Source: CAYVUB01 sp964454675 (GTDB taxonomy: Bacteria > Bacteroidota > Bacteroidia > Flavobacteriales > Flavobacteriaceae). Taken from it: a stretch of DNA of 64,000 nucleotides. The notes under the pieces are model-generated. The model had not been told where the DNA came from and did no database searches. It saw only the letters and a list, made by a program, of their open reading frames with translations. Position 1 is the first letter of the stretch. Every line of letters starts with the position of its first letter. Location of the stretch: positions 58,799 to 122,798 of the forward strand of contig CAYVUB010000005.1 of NCBI GenBank assembly GCA_964454675.1, given 5' to 3'. Positions 44,309-51,566 of this stretch are shown one piece after another. The translations under genes were made by a program, and so were the position numbers.

Positions 44309-44846
44309 TGCTTTTTGTTTTAAGTTCTTTAATGTGTTCAATACTGGTCAGTACGTTTTGTAAAATGTCTATTCGGGTTTGAAAATTGCTTATCATGGCA
44401 TAAATAACCCGCTTGTCATTACCGCTTTTGGTAAGGTCAATTTTCAGCTTTTCATAATCTTTTTCAAGAATTTCAAATTGCTTTAATGCATCGTTGATTA
44501 ACAATTCTGTTTCCGGTGAACGTTCTTTTTGAATGGCTTTAAGTTCTTGTGCGATGGCTGTCGTGAAAAAATCCTGGGTTTTTGACATTTCGGGCGATAC
44601 GCTTGCCAGATCATTAAGTTTTGGCCCGGTTTCTAAAACGGTAAACAAGCCCAGACAAATTACGACAGTTGCGGCAACAGCAAGTAAAGGCTTCCAAAGT
44701 TTAAATGTTGGTTTGCTTTCTGTAAGCTGTTGGTTTTGTGCGTTTAATTTATCTAAAAAACGCTGTTCGTGTCCGTTGTTTGGCTGTTCAATGTCAAACT
44801 CGTTTTCCAAACGTTCAAAAAGTGAATGTAAATGGTCTTTTTTCAT
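44286..44846 (-). CDS. Single-pass anti-sigma-like membrane protein
   Basis: 186 residues. About 48 cytoplasmic residues (HLHSLFERLENEFDIEQPNNG) precede one membrane helix (about 50-69, LLAVAATVVICLGLFTVLE) and a helical periplasmic domain. There is no recognisable zinc ASD motif, so it is an anti-sigma factor by position and layout only. It starts 22 bp after the sigma-factor stop and overlaps the DUF4097-like gene by 23 bp. Confidence 0.75.
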   Translation of the reverse strand: MKKDHLHSLFERLENEFDIEQPNNGHEQRFLDKLNAQNQQLTESKPTFKLWKPLLAVAATVVICLGLFTVLETGPKLNDLASVSPEMSKTQDFFTTAIAQELKAIQKERSPETELLINDALKQFEILEKDYEKLKIDLTKSGNDKRVIYAMISNFQTRIDILQNVLTSIEHIKELKTKSNETKSTL

Positions 44847-44867
44847 TGTTCATTTATGTTTTATAAT

Positions 44868-45422
44868 TCAGGCAATAGACTGCAGCTTTAACCGCAACGT
44901 GTCTTTTGCTCTGGAAATCATTGTTCTGCAATTTGCATACGAGATATTCATAACCTCGCAAATTTCTTCATAATCATAACCTTCAACAAGATGCAGTGTT
45001 AATCCTATGCGGTAATTGTCTTTTAAGGTTTTAATCGTTTCTAAAACTTGCGCAGCTTTAAGGTTTGTAAACTCATAATCCTCATTAATACCCTGCGTGT
45101 CTTCTACCTTATACAGCACATCGTCAAGCGGAACATCGGTATATCTGTTATTTTTATGATAGTAATACACACTGTTATTGATAACAATCCGTTTTAACCA
45201 TGCGCCAAATGTAGCCGGCTCTTTCAGGCTGCCCAGCTTTGTAAATGCCGATAAAAACGATTCCTGCATAATATCTTCGGCAGCATAACTGTCTTTTACA
45301 ATTCGTACTGCGGTATTATACATTGCTTTGTAATATCTGTTGTAAACCTCAAGCTGCGCACGCCGGTTACCCGATATACATTGCAATAGCAAGTATTCAA
45401 TATGTTGATTGGTTAGTGTCAA
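44868..45422 (-). CDS. ECF-type RNA polymerase sigma factor
   Basis: About 184 residues. Region 2 is ISGNRRAQLEVYNRYYKAMYNTAVRI and DSYAAEDIMQESFLSAFTKL; region 4 is LTLHLVEGYDYEEICEVMNI and YANCRTMISRAKDTL. The start is unclear: the frame has no ATG before the Met in KAMYNT, and only TTG codons at 45497 and 45422 lie in reach. I chose 45422 because the 25 residues before it include the translation of an A11 tract (45421-45431) and do not look like sigma sequence. The alternative is the frame from 45497 (209 aa). It heads the operon. Confidence 0.85.
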   Translation of the reverse strand: MTLTNQHIEYLLLQCISGNRRAQLEVYNRYYKAMYNTAVRIVKDSYAAEDIMQESFLSAFTKLGSLKEPATFGAWLKRIVINNSVYYYHKNNRYTDVPLDDVLYKVEDTQGINEDYEFTNLKAAQVLETIKTLKDNYRIGLTLHLVEGYDYEEICEVMNISYANCRTMISRAKDTLRLKLQSIA

Positions 45423-45613
45423 AAAAAAAAACAAATGTTTGGTATAATGATGAAGATAATCAATCAATGTTACACTTTTGTAAAAATATTTTGTCAAATA
45501 ATTTTATATAATGGCATAACAATTGAAATTATATGTTTGTAAATTGCTTTTATTTGCTGTTAAATATCTGATAGTCAAATTTAAAATAATTTTTTAAGAT
45601 TAATATAAAATAA

Positions 45614-45640
45614 CATTATGTATGTAATGATGACATAATG
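45614..45640 (+). promoter_or_regulatory. Inverted repeat upstream of lon
   Basis: CATTATG (45614-45620) and CATAATG (45634-45640) are reverse complements 13 bp apart, with an extra TAATG half-site between them at 45625-45629. The second arm ends 13 bp before the lon ATG. It may be an operator. Confidence 0.35.
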
Positions 45641-45653
45641 ACCTGAATATACT

Positions 45654-48104
45654 ATGAAAGAATCCCAATTTTTAAGTCTTGACAGTTTGTCATTTCAGGA
45701 TTTTGATGAAAATTCCGAACTTATTCCGTTGATGACTCAGGAAGACGAAGCAGAAATCAACAATGAAACATTGCCAGATACACTCGCTATTTTACCATTG
45801 CGCAATACCGTATTATTTCCGGGAGTTGTCATCCCTATTACGGCGGGTCGTGACAAATCTATCAAATTAATAAATGATGCCAACAAAGGTTCAAAAGTGA
45901 TAGGTGTTGTATCTCAAAAAGACGAAACTATCGAAGACCCGACGGCAAAAGATATTTATACAACAGGAACCGTAGCGAGAATACTTCGTGTGTTGAAAAT
46001 GCCCGATGGCAACACAACAGTTATTCTTCAAGGTAAAAAGCGTTTTGAAATAGATGAGATAATCAGCGAAAAACCATATATCATGGCGACGGTAAAAAGT
46101 GTTGCAGAAACCAAACCGGCAAAAAGCAACAAAGAATTTACCGCCATTATTGAGTCTATCAAAGATTTATCGATGCGTATCATCAATGAAAGCCCCAATA
46201 TCCCAACCGAGGCTACGTTTGCTATAAAAAATATCGAGAGCAGTTCGTTTCTGGTCAATTTTGTGTCTTCAAATATGAATCTTTCGGTAGAAGACAAGCA
46301 AAGGCTTCTTGAAACTAACGATTTGAAAGAACAGGCACTTTCAACCTTAAAATATATGAATATCGAGCTTCAAAAACTGGCACTTAAAAACGATATTCAA
46401 AGTAAGGTACAAAGTGACATGAACCAGCAGCAGCGTGAGTATTTCCTGCATCAGCAAATGAAAACCATCCAGGAAGAATTAGGCGGTGTGTCGTATGACG
46501 AAGAAATTGAAGAAATGCGTTTGCGTGCCAAAGACAAACGTTGGGAAGCTAAAGTAGGCGAGCATTTTAATAAAGAATTGCAGAAATTACAGCGCATGAA
46601 TCCGCAGGTGCCGGAATATTCGATACAGCGCAATTATCTCGATTTGTTTTTAGAATTGCCGTGGAGTGAATTCAGCAAAGATAAATTTGACCTCAAACGT
46701 GCAAAACGTATTTTAGACCGTGACCATTACGGTTTGGATGATGTTAAAAAGCGCATTATCGAATATCTGGCGGTGTTAAAACTGCGTAACGATATGAAAT
46801 CGCCCATTTTGTGTCTTTATGGACCGCCGGGTGTTGGTAAAACCTCGCTTGGTAAATCTATAGCCGAAGCTTTGGGCAGAAAATATGTGCGTATGTCATT
46901 GGGCGGTTTGCGTGATGAAGCCGAAATACGAGGACACAGAAAAACCTATATTGGCGCTATGCCGGGACGCATCTTGCAAAGCCTGAAAAAAGCAGGAACA
47001 TCAAATCCCGTGTTTGTGCTTGACGAAATAGATAAATTGTCAAACAGCCATCAGGGAGACCCATCATCGGCAATGCTTGAAGTGCTTGACCCGGAGCAGA
47101 ATAACGAGTTTTACGATAACTTTCTTGAAATGGGATTTGACCTTTCAAAAGTGATGTTTATAGCCACGGCAAACAGCCTGAGCACAATTCAGCCGGCATT
47201 ATTAGACCGAATGGAAATTATTGATGTTACAGGTTATACCATTGAAGAAAAAGTAGAAATTGCCAAACGCCACTTGCTGCCAAAACAGTTAAAAGAGCAC
47301 GGCTTAACCGATGAATCTCTTAAAATTGCCAAGCCGCAGCTCGAAAAAATAGTAGAAGGCTACACACGGGAATCGGGTGTGAGAGGTTTGGAAAAGCAAC
47401 TCGCAAAAATGGTACGTTATGCCGCAAAAAATATAGCCATAGGCGATGCTTACGACGTACAGGTGTCAAATGACGCTATTATTGAAGTGTTGGGTGCGCC
47501 AAAATTGGAACGCGATAAGTATGAAAACAATAACGTTGCCGGCGTTGTTACAGGATTGGCGTGGACACGAGTTGGCGGCGATATCTTATTTATTGAATCA
47601 ATTTTATCAAAAGGAAAAGGCAGTTTGACCATCACCGGAAATCTTGGTAATGTCATGAAAGAGTCGGCAACGATTGCTATGGAATACATAAAATCAAACG
47701 CCGAAGAATTTGGTATCAACCCCGAAGTATTTGAAAAATACAACGTTCACATTCACGTTCCCGAAGGCGCTACACCAAAAGACGGTCCAAGCGCCGGTAT
47801 CACGATGCTTACCTCATTGGTATCCTTATTTACACAGCGAAAAGTAAAAAACAGCCTGGCGATGACCGGCGAAATCACACTTAGAGGTAAAGTATTGCCG
47901 GTTGGCGGCATTAAAGAAAAGATACTGGCGGCAAAGCGTGCCCGTATTAAAGAAATCATCCTTTGTGAAGATAACAAGCGTGATATTGAAGAAATAAAAC
48001 CGGACTATTTAAAAGGACTCAAATTTCATTATGTGTCTCAAATGAGCGATGTTTTAAAAGTTGCGCTTACTTCTCAAAAAGTGAAAAATGCCAAGACATT
48101 ATAA
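45654..48104 (+). CDS. lon: ATP-dependent protease Lon
   Basis: 816 residues. The LonA layout is complete: N-terminal LAN domain (LAILPLRNTVLFPGVVIPI, about 43-61), AAA+ module with Walker A LYGPPGVGKTSLGKS (about 390) and Walker B PVFVLDEIDKL, and the C-terminal protease with the Ser/Lys dyad in KDGPSAGITM and VGGIKEKILAAKRA. It degrades damaged and short-lived cytoplasmic proteins. The gene is monocistronic, ending in a terminator at 48111. Confidence 0.97.
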   Translation: MKESQFLSLDSLSFQDFDENSELIPLMTQEDEAEINNETLPDTLAILPLRNTVLFPGVVIPITAGRDKSIKLINDANKGSKVIGVVSQKDETIEDPTAKDIYTTGTVARILRVLKMPDGNTTVILQGKKRFEIDEIISEKPYIMATVKSVAETKPAKSNKEFTAIIESIKDLSMRIINESPNIPTEATFAIKNIESSSFLVNFVSSNMNLSVEDKQRLLETNDLKEQALSTLKYMNIELQKLALKNDIQSKVQSDMNQQQREYFLHQQMKTIQEELGGVSYDEEIEEMRLRAKDKRWEAKVGEHFNKELQKLQRMNPQVPEYSIQRNYLDLFLELPWSEFSKDKFDLKRAKRILDRDHYGLDDVKKRIIEYLAVLKLRNDMKSPILCLYGPPGVGKTSLGKSIAEALGRKYVRMSLGGLRDEAEIRGHRKTYIGAMPGRILQSLKKAGTSNPVFVLDEIDKLSNSHQGDPSSAMLEVLDPEQNNEFYDNFLEMGFDLSKVMFIATANSLSTIQPALLDRMEIIDVTGYTIEEKVEIAKRHLLPKQLKEHGLTDESLKIAKPQLEKIVEGYTRESGVRGLEKQLAKMVRYAAKNIAIGDAYDVQVSNDAIIEVLGAPKLERDKYENNNVAGVVTGLAWTRVGGDILFIESILSKGKGSLTITGNLGNVMKESATIAMEYIKSNAEEFGINPEVFEKYNVHIHVPEGATPKDGPSAGITMLTSLVSLFTQRKVKNSLAMTGEITLRGKVLPVGGIKEKILAAKRARIKEIILCEDNKRDIEEIKPDYLKGLKFHYVSQMSDVLKVALTSQKVKNAKTL

Positions 48105-48110
48105 TAAGGA

Positions 48111-48138
48111 AACCTCGAAATTTGTCGAGGTTTTTTTT
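48111..48138 (+). terminator. Terminator after lon
   Basis: AACCTCGA pairs with TCGAGGTT around AATTTG and is followed by a T tract. It is 6 bp after the lon stop. Confidence 0.85.
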
Positions 48139-48199
48139 CGGTAAAAAATAAAATAAACATATAGTCGTTTTAAGATAGATTTACTTACTTTGCAGGCTT

Positions 48200-49219
48200 A
48201 TGATTAAAAGAAGTGCCGCTATCTTTTTACTGTTTTTTACGACTTCTGTTTGTGCTCAAATAGGAGGCGAATCGACCTATCAGTTTCTCAATTTAATATC
48301 ATCACCACGGCAGGCTGCTTTGGGAGGAAAAGTCATCACCAATTATGATTATGATGTAACCGGCGGTTTGTTTAATCCGGCATCTATAAATCCGGAAATG
48401 GACAATCAATTGGCGTTAAACTATTCCAGTTATTTAGGCGGAATAAGTTATGGAACCGGTGCTTATGCTTATACATGGGACAGGCACGTGCAAACATTTC
48501 ATGTTGGGATGACCTATATCAATTATGGCAGTTTTGACGGTTATGATGAAAATGGCGTTTCCACAGGGTCGTTTACGGGTAATGAGGCCGCATTGTCTAT
48601 GGGTTATGCCTATCAAATACCGTTTTCAGATTTTTATGTAGGTGCAAATCTAAAATTGATTACTTCCAAATTGGAACAATACAATTCCCTTGGTGGTGCT
48701 ATAGATGTTGGCGTGATGTATATCAACAAGAAGTTGGATTTCAATGCTGCATTAGTTGTTAGAAACTTTGGAACGCAATTCACAACCTATGCCGGTACCA
48801 ATGAAAAATTGCCGTTTGAAGTTAGCCTCGGATTATCACAAACTTTAGAGAACGTCCCGATACGTTGGCATTTAACCTTTGAAAACTTACAAAAATGGCC
48901 TATTGGCGCATCAAATCCGGCTCGTGCAACCACCGATTTGGATGGCAACCAAACACAGGAAAAAGTAGGATTTTTAAATGAAACGCTACGACATACCATC
49001 ATAGGCGCAGAGTTGTTTCCCGATAGAGGATTTAATATCAGGGTCGGTTATAATTTTCGCCGTGCCGAAGAACTTCGTATTGTTGACCAGCGTAACTTTT
49101 CGGGGTTGTCGTTTGGAGTTGGTATTAAGCTCAATACATTGCGCTTTAGTTATACGCACGCACGTTATACAAGTGCGTCTAATACAAGCTTTTTTGGGTT
49201 GCAAATTGATTTGAGATAA
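48200..49219 (+). CDS. porQ: Type IX secretion system protein PorQ
   Basis: 339 residues, an outer-membrane beta-barrel of the PorV/PorQ type. The signal peptide ends at SVCAQ (about 20) and is followed by the PorQ-typical GGESTYQFLNLISSPRQAAL. Strands continue to the terminal aromatic-rich SFFGLQIDLR. PorQ works with PorU/V/Z in the attachment complex that cleaves T9SS sorting domains. It is commonly found next to cmk; here one AT-rich ORF separates them. Confidence 0.92.
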   Translation: MIKRSAAIFLLFFTTSVCAQIGGESTYQFLNLISSPRQAALGGKVITNYDYDVTGGLFNPASINPEMDNQLALNYSSYLGGISYGTGAYAYTWDRHVQTFHVGMTYINYGSFDGYDENGVSTGSFTGNEAALSMGYAYQIPFSDFYVGANLKLITSKLEQYNSLGGAIDVGVMYINKKLDFNAALVVRNFGTQFTTYAGTNEKLPFEVSLGLSQTLENVPIRWHLTFENLQKWPIGASNPARATTDLDGNQTQEKVGFLNETLRHTIIGAELFPDRGFNIRVGYNFRRAEELRIVDQRNFSGLSFGVGIKLNTLRFSYTHARYTSASNTSFFGLQIDLR

Positions 49220-49226
49220 TTTATTT

Positions 49227-50123
49227 ATGTATAAAAATTTATTCTTTTCAGTATTATTTATTAGCGTAAATGTTTTATCTCAAAACAAAATTCAAGATTT
49301 GGAATCAATAAATGGCATATGGATAGCAGAAGATTACTATAATTCTTTTGAGAAAACTAATAGTGCAATAAAAAGTAAAAATGCTTTTTATCATAATGAC
49401 CCAGTAGCCTTAAGGATAAATAGTTCAGAATATAAAAATGGACTATTAAATATTGGATTTTCTGTTTTGCACGACCACTTGTTACATCCCGAAGTTTCAG
49501 AGTTTATTTTAAAAGATAATGACACAGTTAGAGAACAAGGCAGTTTCAAGATAAATTTAAAATCAAAAGATTCTTTAGGGTATTATAAAACAACAAAAAT
49601 TGATTATTTTAATTATAATTGGGTATCTTATTTAACTTGGGATTCCAATAATGAATCAGTTATTTTATATAGACCTAAAAGTGATGAGCATAAAGAGGTG
49701 GAAATTAAATTTAAAAGAGTAAAATCATCTTTTGAGTCTCATTATAAATTTCCAAACCCATTATATTATTATACCAGAAGTAAAAATTTGACAGGAAGTT
49801 ATATCTTAAAAGATAGTAAAGGCAAAGTGCTTTCAAACAATTTAACTATTTATGAAAATGGTTTGGTAAAAGGTTATTCGATACTCGAAAACTGTACAGC
49901 ATATTTTTCAACCGATATATATTGTGGGTTACCATCCAATGAAGATATTATCATATTTAAAGAAAATGTTTTAAATTATGAAAGTAATGGATATGTCTAT
50001 TCTTTTATAAAAGATAAAAAAGGAAACATAGAATTATATGAAAATGAAATTGGAGAAAATGATGGAATTGAAGTTGTCAAGTTAGCTGATAAAGTTTATG
50101 AATTGGTCAAAAACAATAATTAG
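49227..50123 (+). CDS. Secreted AT-rich orphan between porQ and cmk
   Basis: 298 residues. A signal peptide (MYKNLFFSVLFISVNVLSQ) is followed by a beta-rich protein with INGIWIAEDYYNSFE near its start and LTGSYILKDSKGKVLSNNL in the second half. No family recognised; the beginning recalls lipocalin-like domains. The gene is clearly more AT-rich than porQ and cmk and sits 7 bp after the first and 21 bp before the second, so it looks inserted into an otherwise conserved pair while keeping the transcript intact. Confidence 0.75.
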   Translation: MYKNLFFSVLFISVNVLSQNKIQDLESINGIWIAEDYYNSFEKTNSAIKSKNAFYHNDPVALRINSSEYKNGLLNIGFSVLHDHLLHPEVSEFILKDNDTVREQGSFKINLKSKDSLGYYKTTKIDYFNYNWVSYLTWDSNNESVILYRPKSDEHKEVEIKFKRVKSSFESHYKFPNPLYYYTRSKNLTGSYILKDSKGKVLSNNLTIYENGLVKGYSILENCTAYFSTDIYCGLPSNEDIIIFKENVLNYESNGYVYSFIKDKKGNIELYENEIGENDGIEVVKLADKVYELVKNNN

Positions 50124-50144
50124 CTTAGATTTATAAATTTTAAA

Positions 50145-50840
50145 ATGAAAAAAATCACCATAGCCATTGACGGATTTTCCTCTACAGGAAAAAGCACAGT
50201 TGCCAAACAATTGGCTAAAGAATTAGGTTATGTATATGTCGATTCTGGTGCTATGTATCGCGCAGTGACGTATTTTGCTATGCAAAACAACTTCATCAAT
50301 ACCGGTGGATTTGATAAAAATGCCTTGATTGAAAACTTATCGAATATTCAAATTTCCTTTAAATATAATGATGCTTTAGGTTTTGCCGAAGTATATCTTA
50401 ACGGCGAGAATATAGAAACAGCAATACGAACTCTCGAAGTTTCGCAATTTGTAAGTCAGGTTGCAGAAGTGTCGGAAGTACGTAAACTATTGGTCAAGCA
50501 ACAACAAGCCATGGGATTGGAAAAAGGTGTGGTGATGGATGGCCGCGATATAGGTACGGTTGTATTTCCCGATGCCGAATTAAAAATATTCATGACCGCA
50601 TCGGCAGAAACCAGAGCCAAACGCCGTTATGACGAATTGATTAAAAAAGGAGAAAACGTAAGTTATGAAGACATTCTTGAAAATGTCAAATCACGTGATT
50701 TTATTGATACTAACAGGGAAGATTCACCATTGTTAAAAGCCGGTGATGCTATAGAAATTGACAATTCCAATCTTTCCAAAGAAGAGCAATTTGAGTTATT
50801 GCTTGAATTGTGTCGGCAAGCCATTCAAAATCAAACATAA
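50145..50840 (+). CDS. cmk: (d)CMP kinase Cmk
   Basis: 231 residues. The P-loop is IDGFSSTGKSTVAKQLA (about residues 7-23), with the CMP-binding region VYVDSGAMYRAVTYFA and RDIGTVVFPDAELKIF, and the lid arginines in RAKRRYDELIKKGENVSYE. It phosphorylates CMP and dCMP. Together with porQ this reproduces a linkage common in Bacteroidota. Confidence 0.95.
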   Translation: MKKITIAIDGFSSTGKSTVAKQLAKELGYVYVDSGAMYRAVTYFAMQNNFINTGGFDKNALIENLSNIQISFKYNDALGFAEVYLNGENIETAIRTLEVSQFVSQVAEVSEVRKLLVKQQQAMGLEKGVVMDGRDIGTVVFPDAELKIFMTASAETRAKRRYDELIKKGENVSYEDILENVKSRDFIDTNREDSPLLKAGDAIEIDNSNLSKEEQFELLLELCRQAIQNQT

Positions 50841-50852
50841 AAAAAGCGACCG

Positions 50853-50872
50853 CACTTCGACTACGCTCAGTG
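50853..50872. repeat. Palindromic repeat inside the cmk/LysM terminator region
   Basis: CACTTCGACTACGCTCAGTG is an imperfect palindrome. It is framed by AGCGA (50845-50849) and TCGCT (50878-50882), with A and T runs outside, so the whole 50841-50889 block can form a bidirectional terminator between convergent genes. Confidence 0.65.
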
Positions 50873-50905
50873 AACAATCGCTCTTTAAAGTTTAAATTCT
50901 AAAAA

Positions 50906-51283
50906 TTATAGATTAGGAATCACTAATTCTTGCCCCGGATGGATTAAGTTTGGGTCTTTCAAAATATGAGTATTGGCCGCAAAAACCTCTTTATATTTCA
51001 TAGCATCTTTATAATAATGCTTAGCAATTTTACTTAATGATTCGCCCGATTTTACGGTATGTCTGTGATAAACAGAAGTGTCGGCAACCCGTATATCGGC
51101 AGCAATATCGGCAGGTTTCTCACCGCCAATTTCTTTGATTCTGTCCCAAAGCAGGTTTTTCTCATATTGAGTTTGTGTAGTGCCTTTTACTTTTAAAATT
51201 CCGTTTTCTTCGTTTACTTCAACATTTTGAATGTTTAATGCCCGGCCTAAGTCTAATACGCTTTGATATTTTGTTGCGCTCAT
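50906..51283 (-). CDS. LysM protein with BON-like N-terminus (YgaU/Kbp-like)
   Basis: 125 residues. The first 65 residues look like a short BON domain (VNEENGILKVKGTTQTQYEK). The last 50 are a LysM domain (HTVKSGESLSKIAKHYYKDA and LIHPGQELVIPNL). This order is that of E. coli YgaU/Kbp, a cytoplasmic K+-binding protein of 149 aa; no signal peptide is present here either. It may bind K+ or peptidoglycan fragments. Confidence 0.85.
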   Translation of the reverse strand: MSATKYQSVLDLGRALNIQNVEVNEENGILKVKGTTQTQYEKNLLWDRIKEIGGEKPADIAADIRVADTSVYHRHTVKSGESLSKIAKHYYKDAMKYKEVFAANTHILKDPNLIHPGQELVIPNL

Positions 51284-51440
51284 AATAATATGTAAGTTAA
51301 AGTTAATAATAGCCTAAATTTAACAATTTGCGTGCCAATATTTTAAAATATAAAACATTAGTTTTTAACAATTTTAAAAGAATAACAGATTCTTAATCTT
51401 TCAACAGTATTTTTTATTAGGAAAATAAAAGAAAACATTG

Positions 51441-51448
51441 TATTTTTG
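51441..51448 (+). promoter_or_regulatory. Probable -7 box of rpsA
   Basis: TATTTTTG matches TAnnTTTG. Transcription would start near 51455, giving a leader of about 110 nt that begins just where the structured element does. A -33 TTG is not evident. Confidence 0.5.
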
Positions 51449-51454
51449 CGCTCC

Positions 51455-51566
51455 TTTTAGCGAAACCTAAGAAAGAAGAAAAGGGACTGAAAAACAAACA
51501 ATAACACTTCTGTGTGCCATTCGCTTAAACTTTCTAAGCATACAGAATACAAATTTATTATTCAGC
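51455..51566 (+). ncRNA. Candidate structured rpsA leader (pseudoknot)
   Basis: Three pairs of complementary segments occur in the order A B C A' B' C'. A is AGCGAA (51459-51464) with A' TTCGCT (51520-51525). B is CTAAGAAAG (51467-51475) with B' CTTTCTAAG (51530-51538), one mismatch. C is TTCTGTGTG (51508-51516) with C' CATACAGAA (51539-51547), one G-U. A' lies in the C/C' loop, so A/A' and C/C' would form an H-type pseudoknot. A local ACAC/GTGT hairpin (51504-51515) competes with C/C'. An autogenous S1 control element is plausible but unproven. Confidence 0.45.

Noticed and set aside
44533..44973. 146-aa plus-strand ORF across the anti-sigma and sigma genes
   Set aside because: It runs antisense over two real genes and has no recognisable feature.
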